Position numbers and translations under genes: made by a program
In this document: positions 1 to 11,815 of the stretch, one piece after another
How positions within the stretch are numbered: position 1 is the stretch's first letter
Layout of the letters: every line of letters begins with the position of its first letter
Origin: Littorina saxatilis
Lineage: Eukaryota; Mollusca; Gastropoda; Littorinimorpha; Littorinidae
NCBI RefSeq assembly: GCF_037325665.1
Contig: NC_090255.1
Coordinates: 36,450,045 to 36,514,044 of the forward strand
Length of the DNA stretch: 64,000 nt
Direction: 5' to 3'
The notes under the pieces: model-generated
The model's input: only the letters and a program-made list of their open reading frames with translations
Databases searched by the model: none
Told to the model about the DNA's origin: nothing

Positions 1-258
1 ATGGACCAGTTACACCATTCAGTTTTGCTGCCAATGTTCAAGGAAGCACGTTGCACAATTTCGCCAATAACTGACCATCAAATCACTGAACTGCACGCCA
101 AAACAGAGTTTACCTTGTATAGTTCTTTAGGAGGTCGAGTTCAAACCACTGAGTGGCTCTAACACATGATGGACCAGTTACACCATTCAGATTCCGTTTG
201 CTACCTATCATTCAATTAACGCACGTTGCACCATGTGTCGCAAATAATTAACTGACCA
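1..258 (+). repeat. Two direct copies of an 88-bp segment
   Basis: ATGGACCAGTTACACCATTC begins at 1 and 169; both continue through GCACGTTGCAC and AACTGACCAT. Continues left of the window perhaps. Confidence 0.65.
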
Positions 259-900
259 TTAACATGGGTGGGACTTAAAAAATTCATGAAACCTGAAGAA
301 TTTTAAGGGGAGGTGCCCAGACGCTGAAAGATTTGTATAATTAGCCATACAAAAAAAAGCGTCACCACAGACTGACATTACGAATCCGGATTTCCGGAGT
401 ATACCGGACGAATCCCACTCATCCATCAGACAGGCTTTAACAAAGACGCATGGTTCCGGTTTCTTCCACGTGTATAAAGTACACGCATACCTCGCCAGGT
501 TTGTTTCTGTGACTAGTCGACAGACGCCAAAACGTAGAGTCAAGTTTACCTTGTGTTCGTTTACCCCTTTCAGTGGTGATAGTCTTGACAGTTTTCAGTG
601 TTGCGTTGTCGAATTGGTCGAGCAGTTCACCCGTGACCTACAATGACCATACAGTTTTGTATGTTCGCGCAAAAGCTTACGATTTTGACCCCGTTTGGCT
701 TCCGACGAAACTGAATCAGTTCTGACACTGCAAAAGAAGCTAGCGGCCTTGAAGCCTAGCCATTTCAGTAGGCAAACCTAGTAACTGATGATCAACGAAA
801 TGTTGCTAATTTCATTTTCAGTTGTAGAGTTCCTTAACCTTTGAATTATCGGCCACGGTTCGTGTTTGCAGGTTGCACCTTATCTCTTGTACAGCATTGC
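241..900. other. Intergenic, nothing recognised
   Basis: Unique-looking sequence with short open frames in no consistent frame; no splice-flanked homology seen. 2361-2870 is likewise empty. Confidence 0.5.
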
Positions 901-963
901 GCCGTCACAGAAACTGACCGTGACTGTGATGCAGCTGCCTACCGTTTGCATGGCAGTAGCGCC

Positions 964-1045
964 GACCACACTGACGCACACACACACGTAGGCACACACA
1001 CACACACACACACACACACTGTGACACCGGCACACACACACTCAC

Positions 1046-1076
<31 letters not shown>

Positions 1077-1080
1077 GAGC
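964..1080 (+). repeat. CA microsatellite
   Basis: Broken CA runs with CACACTCACACTCACAC variants. Poly-G runs follow at 1335-1349, 1415-1429, 1887-1918 and 2139-2161. Confidence 0.9.
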
Positions 1081-1529
1081 CTGGACTGACTGACACGCAC
1101 AGGTTAAACTTAGTTTCAAAAATAAATAAACTGAAGGTGCCAGGTTAAAAACCAAATCCACTTTTACAGTCATGTTATTCTTCAACTATCTTCGCAGGTT
1201 AGGGCATAACATTGTCAGTTAGTTGAGCATAACGTCAGTTTAGTTCTAGTCCAAATTTTACAACACTTCAGTGTTGCTGTCGCTCAGTGAGGCCGGACGA
1301 GGTGTGTGTGTGGTGCGGCGGGGGAGAGGGAAGGGGGGGGGGGGGGGGTCGAGTAGTTGTGAAACGATTCTCTTTTGGCCGGGCGATAGCGATGAAAGTC
1401 CCAGGGTTATGGGGGTGGGGGGGGGGGGGTGAGGATTGCGTAGGGGGAAGGGGCCTAGAATAGCTGATCAGTATCGGCAATATGATCTATGACTGCTTAC
1501 CGCTAGTGACAAAACCTGAACACGGTTAC

Positions 1530-1780
1530 CATTATCACGTGAAAATTGGTAATAAACACTGTCAGTTGGCATTTTCACGTGTTAATTACTAATTTTCCGT
1601 TTTGGCTCTGGCAATCCGTCGGAAAGCGAGCTAACACTGAAAATTAGTTATTTTCACGCGAAAATGAGTAATAAACACGTGAAAATTAATATTTTTCAAG
1701 CCATAATTGTAATTTTATCTTGAAAATTATTAATGTTCACCGCATGATTGTAATTTTCACGTGATAATTACAATTTGTTA
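1530..1780. repeat. Cluster of CACGTGAAAATTA in both orientations
   Basis: ATCACGTGAAAATTGGTAAT, TTTTCACGTGTTAATTACTA, AAACACGTGAAAATTAAT and TAATTTTCACGTGATAATTA; AT-rich, possibly a decayed inverted-repeat element. Confidence 0.55.
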
Positions 1781-2065
1781 GTTCTGGCACTAGTAAGCCG
1801 TCCTAGTGATCACCGTACGGAACGCAGGGCAACGGTCAGATCGGCCGGGAGCTTTATGAGCACTCGAATGATCTGTTTATTTGGGAAGGGGGGGGGGGGG
1901 GGAGGATGGGGGGGGGGGGAGGATCATGGTCGGGGGAGCGAATTAACGGTCGTGTAAACCTATATGTTCATCTGCCCAAACAGGGTGCAACATTGTTGAG
2001 TCAGCACTGACACTAGGAAACGCACACCATAACATGTACGTGCAATTTACGGGAGCTACTATTTA

Positions 2066-2360
2066 CAGGCATGGGAATTAAAAATTGTAAAAACGGCTGA
2101 AAATTAAGGAAAAAAGAGGAAATATTTTTTGATGACCGGGGGGGGGGGGGGGGGGGGGGGGTTGTCACTAAAAGTAAAACACTACATATTTCGCACTAAA
2201 ATACGAAAAAAGAGGAATTTCTACTGCAAAAATTTAAAAAAAAAAAAAAAAAAAAAATTTTTTTTTGCTGAGAAAAAAAAGCGAAAATGCGATTTTTTTT
2301 CGGCGGAAAATTAAAAAAAAAAGCGGAAATCCGCCAAACGGCGGACAATTCCCATCCCTA
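2066..2360. mobile_element. CATGGG-family MITE, diverged
   Basis: Starts CAGGCATGGGAATTA and ends GGACAATTCCCATCCCTA; the interior is dominated by poly-G and poly-A runs plus CGGCGGAAAATT. No clear target duplication. Confidence 0.6.
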
Positions 2361-2892
2361 CAGGTTAATTTAGCACCTCATAGCCGGCTCTGATATATAT
2401 GGGGTTACCTCCCGTTAGCTGCACTGATGTAACCATGACGTTACCAGCAGACCAGGAAATGAGAACCAGCTCTAATTAGGCGGAACATGCCCCAACGCAA
2501 ACACACCCCCCCCCTCCCCCATTACACACGCAATACAACTTCTGAGAATCGCGTGTACCAGCTTGTCCGTATAGTAATCTCGGCCAATGTTTCCCAGCGT
2601 ATTAATGCTGCCAGGCTCATATTCTGAACGCCAGGGTGCGTGTTGTTTGGTTATGGGGGTAGCATACGGAATTTATTGACACAAGCTGGCACAATCTAGA
2701 GCCCTGAATGACAAATGTTGTTGTGACTTGGCCTTTCTGTTTCCTAAATTAACGAATTCCTGGCGCCTTGGTCGGAAAAGTTAATTACCTTTTGATTTTT
2801 GCTGTAATTATGGGAACATTCTGCTGGCTTAGTGGCAATGGTTTGTAACCTTGTTAATGTGTAACTAAATCATGTGTGTGTTTGTGTGATAG

Positions 2893-3048
<156 letters not shown>

Positions 3049-3229
3049 CAGAATCAGAATGTTTATTTGCGAAAACTCATATTGTTTATAGCAAAAGGGT
3101 GCTGGGGGGTTGGGTAATCGAACGATCCACGAACATCAGTGTACATATTGGTTACACAAAAACAATGCATCGTGATTCGGTCCGAAGCATCCAACTTGTA
3201 ATCCAAGTCGGGAAATAACTTTTCCGTTT

Positions 3230-3330
3230 CGAACACGGTATTGTTCCATATCGATCGCGGTATTGGTCCATATCGATCGCGGTATTGTTCCATATCGATC
3301 GCGGTATTGTTCCATATTGATCGCGGTTTG
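3230..3330 (+). repeat. 22-bp tandem repeat, about 4.5 units
   Basis: CGGTATTGTTCCATATCGAT plus CG, with single-base variants. Confidence 0.85.
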
Positions 3331-3378
3331 TCACAAACACACATGAAATATGTGTGCCCTGTAGTTTAGCGACAACAG

Positions 3379-4197
3379 TCAGTCTGGCATGGCACGGAGG
3401 TAGCACTGTACCAGTGTAGACACGACATGAAGGTCAGTAGTGAGATGGTCGATTTCTTCTCTAAAGACGTTGCGGTCGACTTGGGGCAGACGCCGGACAC
3501 ACGGGGGCGTTTCCTCCTCTTCTCGGAATGACGTTGTCTGTGCTGTTTCGCAGTCGTATGTCAGGACGTAGTCGTCTCCCCTTGCAAACAGCGTCTTCTT
3601 TCCACCTTTTCTTTCGCACACTACTTTTGTGAGAGTGCGGTTCCTCTTTCTGTTTAACAGTTTCTCTCTAAGTCGCACGTTCTTTGAGCAGTGTGAGGCT
3701 AAGTCGTAGACATCATCTGGTTCAAACTCACGGTCCGTTGCTGCCAGTTCAGCTGTAGTGGTTCCGTCGTCTGCTGTCTGTGACGTCACAGCACTACACA
3801 CCAAAGGGTTGACATTCTCGCACGTGGTTGAGCTTGCAGTGTCACAGTGGGCAGGTGCGTGAGTGACACTGGTTTGCACATCCTGCACGTGCTGGGTAGA
3901 AGAAGCACGGCTATTGTTGACAGGGGCCTCTACCGCGGATGACGCTGTGTTCTGTTCCGCTTCAGCTGCTTTGCGTTGCACGAAGTTCTTTCTTCTTGTT
4001 TCATCACGCTTTACTTGTGACCTGCTTTTCTTCCTGTAGTGAGCTATGTTGGCTTGGTCTGATGGCGGCCCAGCAAACCTCAAAACAACTGTTGTACTGT
4101 CACCTTCCCCCTGGATTTTCCAAGAAGATAGCCCAACTTCGTCCACTAAGTTGATCAGGAACTGTTCCAGGCGATGTGGCAGTCCCGTTTGTGACAT
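3379..4197 (-). CDS. Orphan protein, 272 aa, intronless; possible multi-copy molluscan family
   Basis: Uninterrupted ORF from MSQTGLPHRLEQFL to YLRAMPD. The first 65 residues look structured (LEQFLINLVDEVGLSSWKI, then a short beta-like stretch TTVVLRFAGPP), followed by a basic segment YRKKSRSQVKRDETRRKNF, a Ser/Thr/Ala-rich linker and a C-terminal part with NVRLREKLLNRKRNRTL. The pattern short N-terminal domain plus SRSQVKRD-like basic motif recalls a lineage-specific family I have seen in mollusc proteomes, with no assigned function. The ATG has a good context (aaaATG); the frame stays open 64 codons further upstream through a GA repeat, so the start is my choice. Confidence 0.55.
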   Translation of the reverse strand: MSQTGLPHRLEQFLINLVDEVGLSSWKIQGEGDSTTVVLRFAGPPSDQANIAHYRKKSRSQVKRDETRRKNFVQRKAAEAEQNTASSAVEAPVNNSRASSTQHVQDVQTSVTHAPAHCDTASSTTCENVNPLVCSAVTSQTADDGTTTAELAATDREFEPDDVYDLASHCSKNVRLREKLLNRKRNRTLTKVVCERKGGKKTLFARGDDYVLTYDCETAQTTSFREEEETPPCVRRLPQVDRNVFREEIDHLTTDLHVVSTLVQCYLRAMPD

Positions 4198-4292
4198 TTT
4201 TGGTCGGCAATAGTAGCTTAGGAGAAGATACTTATCAAATGTTGCGGAGCTCCGAAATTTGCGTCCTTCTCTGGTGGTAAGGGCAGACCACT

Positions 4293-4329
<37 letters not shown>

Positions 4330-4696
4330 CAGCAATTCGAGGACTGATTGAAAAGTTCCATAATTCGTTTGGCCTCCGTGAAATGTCATTTTATCTTTTC
4401 CTGTTTACATAAAAAGTCCTTACACGTGCACAGAAAAACAGACATGAGCACACAGAAACACACACACATAATTCTCTCTCTCTCCCTCTCTCACAACTCA
4501 CATTCTTACAGCCCACTTTCTCTTGATAACAGAAGATACCAACACACACACACGGCTGGAGAACAAATTCAAAATGTTTTATTTAAATTTTAACAGGGTT
4601 ATCAAAGCAACTAGACTGAAACCTTTGATTTTGAGTTAATTATGTTTGTCAGTTTGTAGGCTATGCAAGTGTATGCTCATGCACACTACTCATCAA

Positions 4697-4849
4697 CAGG
4701 CCTGGGAATGAGCAAAAGTGGTTTGGGCGTACTGACGGTAAAATGTTGCGTTTTAAGCATTTTTCAGGGCACACGGAGGCTCTTTTCTTACACAATTAGA
4801 AAAGGACTTAGTCCTATTTACCACGAAAGGCCTATCATTCCCAGGCCTG
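4697..4849. mobile_element. Short MITE with CAGGCCTGGGAATGA ends
   Basis: 153 bp with inverted ends CAGGCCTGGGAATGA and TCATTCCCAGGCCTG. The ends resemble the CATGGG family; no clear target duplication. Confidence 0.6.
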
Positions 4850-5013
4850 CCAATCATTGTATGCATCAAGTATCAAAATGGGTACACCAAAAGAAACAGC
4901 ATCAAGACTTGAGTTTCACGAATCACACTCAACTGGTCAGAATTACATTCAATAATTGCACATTTTTAATCAAACATTTCTCTTGAACATTTTAAAAGAT
5001 AATCTTTAGACTT

Positions 5014-5382
5014 TTAAAGGCATATGTACGCGCTCCCGTGTTTACAAAGTGTAGTTTGCCCATAATCGATGTCAAACGCACCATAAGACCATATAATGAC
5101 GATATGTCACCATGCGTGGACCATAATACATGCATTACAGCTTGCTCTAGCCTCTGAAAAAGTGAGGATGTCAACAAAGCCGCGGTGTTAGCTCCCTTGC
5201 ATCAACGTTACATGTGTTGCCAAATCTATAAATAGGACGATCCAGATCAAAATGAAAATTAACATATCTCAACATTGAAGGGGTCCTAGACCACAATATT
5301 TTGCAGGGAACTTAATTTAGCATGTCTCCAGCTGTTGGTAAAGCAATTAGCGTGTATAGTCATCGAGTACATATGCCTTTAA
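5014..5382. mobile_element. TTAA-flanked MITE (AGGCATATGTAC ends)
   Basis: TTAA precedes AGGCATATGTAC and follows GTACATATGCCT. Target TTAA points to piggyBac or Kolobok type. Confidence 0.7.
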
Positions 5383-5592
5383 GACAAAATCATCTGAAGA
5401 ACAATGAACTTTAAAATCAAATTCATAATGTGTGCTGCATAAAATGACAGTGAAATATTCTCAACAAACATGCATGTGTCAATGTGCCCAAATCAATTGT
5501 TGACATTTTTTCAATATGTACACGTATGTATCAGCATCAGGCTGATACCTGAATTTTTTGTAACTGTTGGAATTTATTCATGAATGACTGTG

Positions 5593-6076
5593 TATGGTGG
5601 AACCCCCCCCCCCTCCCCCATTTAAGACTCCCTCCCTTTAAGACCTTGTCTTCTCAGATTTTCTGTTCATAACCTCTGTCAATTTTCAGACATGGGAAAA
5701 CAAATTACAAAAAAAGTAAAAATTACAAAAAAAGTAAAAAAGGTTGAACATTTGTAAGTAATAGTAAAGTGGACAGCGCAAAGCGCCTAGCCCTGCCCCG
5801 GAATTTTGTTTTCTCCAAAGAACCCAAATGGTGCAATTTGGTGTCATATGACCTCCAAGTTTGCCATTAAATTCAGTTTTTATAACCATTTTTGCCTCCC
5901 CCTTTTATTTTTTCGGCGGACACTTTTGCTTTTTTGGCGGAACAAAACAAAAATACGGCGGAAAATTGCCTTTCGGCGGACAATTCCCATGCCTGAATTT
6001 TAAGACTTCCTCCTTTTTAAGACCTGTTTTGCGTTTTATTCAGATTTTTGAAGGTCTTAAAAAGGGGGTTCCACTG
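5593..6076. mobile_element. TA-flanked TTAAGACC element, interrupted by a hAT-like MITE
   Basis: Left GGTGGAACCCC, right GGGGGTTCCACTGTA, with repeated TTTAAGACTCCCTCC motifs. The CATGGG MITE lies between. Confidence 0.7.
5687..5995. mobile_element. hAT-like MITE (CATGGG family) nested in a TA-flanked element
   Basis: Ends CAGACATGGGAA and TTCCCATGCCTG, flanked by AATTTT on both sides. It interrupts the TA-flanked element at 5593-6076. Confidence 0.78.
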
Positions 6077-6559
6077 TATTTCTGATCACTACATGATAGA
6101 AGGTAAGGCAACAAAAAAAGTAAAACAGAATATATTCTGTGAAATGTTCAACACACAAAAATAAAACGTGTACAAGTGCATACCATCAAGTTTATGGTTA
6201 ATATAGATCAGTGTTGTGTATATATATATATAGATACTTATACTGAAAAAAAAAGCACCAACCAGTCAAAACCATATCATTTGACAGTATCTTGTTATCA
6301 GGTTAAAGCTATTGCTTTACATCTTCACTGCTAAAGCATGTTACATTTGAGCCTCCCTTTTAACTTTAAGACACTGCCCCCCCCCTTCCCTTCCTCCCCC
6401 CCCCCCCCCCCCCCCCCCGATTTAAAGACTTTATTCCTATAGTATAAGATCGTGTTTTCTTCAAGTTTGACTCACCATCTCAGGCTTGCGCAAGCTTTCA
6501 CATGCGATAAGCTTAGACAATCATCCTCTTGGACATATACCACAGAACATGGGAGCTGT

Positions 6560-6785
6560 GTCTGCACAATGGGAATTTAACATAGGCAAAAAAAATAGGG
6601 TCGATAGGTCGGGATGGGTTTTTTCCCCTCCAAAAAAACCATATTTTTAAGTTATTTTGCCAAAAAAACAAAGACTTTTTTCTTTCTTCCCCCCCCCCCC
6701 AATGCCAAAAAAAAGTCTAGGGTCGCGCGAAAAAATAGGGTCGGTCGGGATACCGTAAACATACTTTTTTTTTTTTTGGGCCTAA
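6560..6785. mobile_element. AGGC-polyA MITE, copy 3
   Basis: AGGCAAAAAAAATAGGGTCG left, GGTCGGTCGGGATACCGTAA and TTTTTTGGGCCTA right; same AGGGTCGGTCGGG interior as copy 2. Confidence 0.55.
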
Positions 6786-6821
6786 TGAATTAAATTGTAA
6801 AACTTCTTCTTCTTCGTTCAT

Positions 6822-7336
6822 CAATCAATCAATCAATCAATATGAGGCTTATATCGCGCGTATTCCGTGGGTACAGTTCTAAGCGCAGGGATTTTAATTT
6901 TTAAAATTTTTGTTTAATTTTATTTTTGTTAAAAATTTTATATGCAATTTATTTATGCCGTGTGAGATGGAATTTTTTTACACAATACATCACGCATTCA
7001 CATCGGCCAGCAGATCGCAGCCATTTCGGCGCATATCCTACTTTTCACGGCCTATTATTCCAAGTCACACGGGTATTTTGGTGGACATTTTTATCTATGC
7101 CTGTACAATTTTGCCAGGAAAGACCCTTTTGTCAATCGTGGGATCTTTAACGTGCACACCCCAATGTAGTGTACACGAAGGGACCTCGGTTTTTCGTCTC
7201 ATCCGAAAGACTAGCACTTGAACCCACCACCTAGGTTAGGAAAGGGGGGAGAAAATTGCTAACGCCCTGACCCAGGGTCGAACTTGCAACCTCTCGCTTC
7301 CGAGCGCAAGTGCGTTACCACTCGGCCACCGAGTCC
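6822..7336 (-). mobile_element. tRNA-derived SINE with ATTG tail
   Basis: Reverse copy: ATCA tail at left, then TTATATCGCGCGTATTCCGTG, body, and a tRNA-like head at right with box A GGCCGAGTGGTAA and box B GTTCGACCC (both on the minus strand). Confidence 0.8.
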
Positions 7337-7347
7337 ACATGGGATTA

Positions 7348-7652
7348 GACTCCCACGTTCACTCATGTTTTTAGCACGAGTGGATTTTTACGTGTATGAT
7401 CGTTTTTACCCCGCCATTCAGGCAGCATACGCCGATTTCGGGGGAGGCATGCTGGGTATTTTCGTGTTTCTATAACCCACCGAACTCCGACATGGATTAC
7501 AGGATCTTTTCCGTGCGCACTTGGTCTTGTGCTTGCGTGTACACACGAAGGGGGTTAAGTCACTAGCAGGTCTGCATATAAGTTGACCTGGGAGATCGGG
7601 AAAATCTCCACTCTTAACCATCCAGGCGGCAGCGACCTGGATTCGAACTCAC
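7348..7652 (-). mobile_element. tRNA-derived SINE, different head and 3' body
   Basis: Reverse copy: body ACACGTAAAAATCCACTCGTG, GGTGGGTTATAGAAACACG and AAGTGCGCACGGAAAAGATC (minus strand), head truncated near GGTTCGAATCC. Confidence 0.75.
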
Positions 7653-7727
7653 GACCTCCTGTTGTCTGTACTTGAGTGCTCACTTCCCTTTTTTTTTCTT
7701 AGATCTTGTCATCAGCGTTCTGCAGGC

Positions 7728-7945
7728 ATGGGAATTGAACAAAGTAAAAAAGGCTGAACATTTGCAAGGAATTGCAAAGTCGACGGCATGTAGTGCCTAG
7801 CCTTTCTAGTGGGGTACTGGGAGAAGGCCGCCCCGGAATTTGTTTCCTCCAAAGAACCCAAATGGTGCAATTTGGTGTCACCTGAGCTCCAAGTTTGCCA
7901 TTCAATTCAGTTTTTAGAACCCTTTTTGCCTCCCCCACTTATTTT
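7728..7945. mobile_element. CATGGG-family MITE, 3' truncated
   Basis: Begins CAGGCATGGGAATTGAAC and shares the interior (GGTGCAATTTGGTGTCA) with the copies at 5687 and 59903, but joins a SINE tail at about 7950 before the right terminus. Confidence 0.6.
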
Positions 7946-7977
7946 TTTAAAACTTGTCACCGATCCTTTGGGGTGGT

Positions 7978-8056
7978 TTGTTTGTTTGTTTGTTTGCTTA
8001 ACGCCCAGCCGACCACGAAGGGCCATATCAGGGCGGTGCTGCTTTGACATATGAGC
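7978..8056 (-). mobile_element. SINE 3' end with CAAA tail
   Basis: GTTT run then GCTTAACGCCCAGCCGACCA, complement of the tail of the SINE at 32748-33065. Confidence 0.7.
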
Positions 8057-9518
8057 CTGTGCCAAAACATGGTCAGCAAGAAGATACCTACCTTTCAAGA
8101 ATAATTTCTCTTTATGAAAGCAGCAAGTTACTAATAGCACCACTCCTTCTTAAAGTAAACCCTTCAGAGAGATAGTACAGATAATTTCATCAGTTTTTAT
8201 CAATTGGAAGGTCTTGAAAAGGTTATTAGAATGCCCCAAAATCCGACACTGTCAAAGTGGGACATTTGACACATAGCTACTTCATTGTTTTGTAAGAGCA
8301 TGTATGCTCATTGGAAATTAAATTTCTTTATTGTATTTCTATGAGTGTATAATGAGGATTTGCTCAAATGAGTTTGCACCCAAAACATGTTTGAATATTT
8401 ATGAAAAATTTGAGTTTTAAAAGTGGCGTGTCAACTGTAACGGTTCATGTCCTAAATTTCTCAAATTTAAGACTGCAATTTTCTTATTTAATTATATATT
8501 TGATAGCTTTCAGTCAATTAACATCAAGAAAAGAGCCTTTACATTGAAGCCTCATGACAAAAGAAAAACTCAGATGTCATTTCTACACTCTTATTTTTGA
8601 AATTTCAAATATTTTATAATTACTGTGTCTTTTCGTTACGATTGACCATTTCCTTATAAAATTCACAATTTGTTTCCTCTCTTTTGAATTACAGTTTAAA
8701 ATGATAGCTTTTATTCACACCTGCCTGAACAAAACTTAGTTGAAGGGCATATGTAGTTATTTTAGGCTACAAAATAAAATATTTGTACTGTGTCCTCTTT
8801 ACAGAACCGTTACGATTGACATACTGTGTCTTCAGCAGGCCGTTACGATTGACACACAAAAGTCTAAAAATCACCCAAAGCAGCATGTGTCTTGCTTCCC
8901 CTTTTGCACAGTTCCTGTGGTTGGTATTCTTAATGATAATTGAGAAAGATTTCAATGTGGTGTCTTGATGTCTTGTCACAGCAGTTATTCATTGTTCGGG
9001 ACATTTTTAATGTCTTCCGGGACATGTTACAGTTGACACACAAAATTTGAAAACTCATCCTGTGTATGTTTCTCCTGGCTCATTTTCTATTCAAACAATA
9101 AGTATGAGTTACTTATTACTAATTTTGTCCAAAATTACATCTTTTTTTAAAATAAGTGAACAATATATGCTTTGAAACAAAAATTCATGTCTCGTTACGA
9201 GTGACACACAAATATGAGTATCTTAGTAATCAGAATAGAAATCCAACTAAGTTTGGATACCAAAACATTTACAATACCATAAATACAACATAGCTTCTTA
9301 AACTTTTGCTCTGAAACTATTTTTGGGTTTGTGAGAAGAACATTTTGACTTGTTATGTGTCAATCGTAACGGAAGACACAGTGGTTACATCATTTTTTTA
9401 GTCCAGCAGCCTCAGCTATGTGAGCAATAGCAATATATCCTTAGCTTACCATGCATGTATGTATAAAAATGTGATTTTGAGCCATTTAACACTTTTTATG
9501 TACAAAATATTAAGCATA

Positions 9519-10466
<948 letters not shown>

Positions 10467-10671
10467 CTGTGTCCTGCGTTACAGTTGACACACATAAATA
10501 TCAAGCTTTGTCCTGGCATTATCAAAAAGGGATGCTACCAGTTATCTTTTAACTGTCAAAAACAGAATCCTAAAACAGTCAAAATGACTATATTAAATTT
10601 GCAAAGCTCTGTTTGCATTCTGAATTTTGCATGTGAATGTCCCATTTCAAGGATCACCTTTTGGCACAGGC

Positions 10672-10895
10672 TCATATAACGTGCGCCACAGACAAGACAG
10701 AAGTCGCAGCACAGGCTTCATGTCTCACCCAGTCACATTATTCTGACACCGGACCAACCAGTCCTAGCACTAACCCCATAATGCCAGACGCCAGGCGGAG
10801 CAGTTTGGGGTGGTCATTTGTTTGTTTGTTTGTTTGTTTGTTTATTTGTTGCTTAACGTCCAGCCGACTACGCAGAGCCATATCAGGACGAGGAA
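10672..10895 (-). mobile_element. Two adjacent truncated SINE pieces
   Basis: 10672-10803 is the complement of the body, and 10815-10890 the complement of the tail, of the 32748 SINE, in an order that cannot be one intact copy. Confidence 0.65.
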
Positions 10896-10899
10896 GGGG

Positions 10900-11620
10900 G
10901 GGATGAAGGGGGCCACTTGTCAAGCGATTCCTGTTTACAAATGCACTAACCCATTACTTGTGTCCCAGCAGGCTTTAGTAAAACTAAATTAATACCTACT
11001 GGAAGATTACCAGTTTCCAGTATGTTAAAATAGGCTTAACCTATCTACTGCTGGACTTACATCAGAACACTAACAGATTAAACTATACATGAATCGCGAG
11101 ACAAGCGGCAAGAGAAGAGATTTTTGGAAAAAATACAGGTGAATGAGCAAGAAGGCAGAAAAAAGAAAAGAATTCATGAAGAAAAAGAGAGCATGACAGG
11201 AAAGAGGAACCAAAAATCTACCTAACAGCAAACTAGAAAGCTCCTGCGGTTCCAAAAACAGGAGGGGCCTTTAATTTCATAACCGCAGTGCCCCACTGCG
11301 GGAGGGGTGGTCATGACAGGTACTAAGGTTGATGGTCATTACCGAGAAATGTTCACCTTGGTACTGGTACAGTGGTAGGTTTGTTTGTTTAATCTACACA
11401 ATCAGCCCTGAAAGTTAAAACAAAATGGTGTACTAGCCTTTGGCTATTGATACTGAACATTTACTATTTCGGATTCACTAGCCAGAGAGCAAACTTTACT
11501 AGCCGAACCAACAATTTGTTTCAGCAACTTTACTCACATTTGGTGAGTAGATGAACATTTCTAATCGCCAGTTACATGTTTCTACTTGCCATCGCGAGTA
11601 ATACTCGGCCTGACAATAGT
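10900..11620. other. Region 3' of NBN
   Basis: Probably NBN 3' UTR and flank; no clear AATAAA on the minus strand close to the stop. No repeats recognised except the tail of the triplication. Confidence 0.4.
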
Positions 11621-11815
11621 TCTAGCGTCTGCTTTTACTACCTTTGCTTTTACTGCCTTTGCTTTTACTGCTTTACTACTCGTTGAAGTTTTAGGAGCTC
11701 TACTCTAGCGTCTGCTTTTACCGCCTGCTTTACTACTCGTTGAAGTTTTAGGAGCTCTACTCTAGCGTCTGCTTCTACTGCCTGCTTTACTACTGGTGGA
11801 CGTTTTAGCTCTACT
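11621..11815 (-). repeat. Tandem triplication of the NBN C-terminal codons including the stop
   Basis: The terminal segment of NBN (SRAKTSTSSKAGSRSRR then TAG, 11815-11762) is followed directly by a second copy (SRAPKTSTSSKAGGKSRR then TAG, 11761-11705) and a third (SRAPKTSTSSKA, then a shorter internal repeat, 11704 to about 11621), all in the same frame. Copies two and three are in the 3' UTR under normal termination. Confidence 0.85.
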
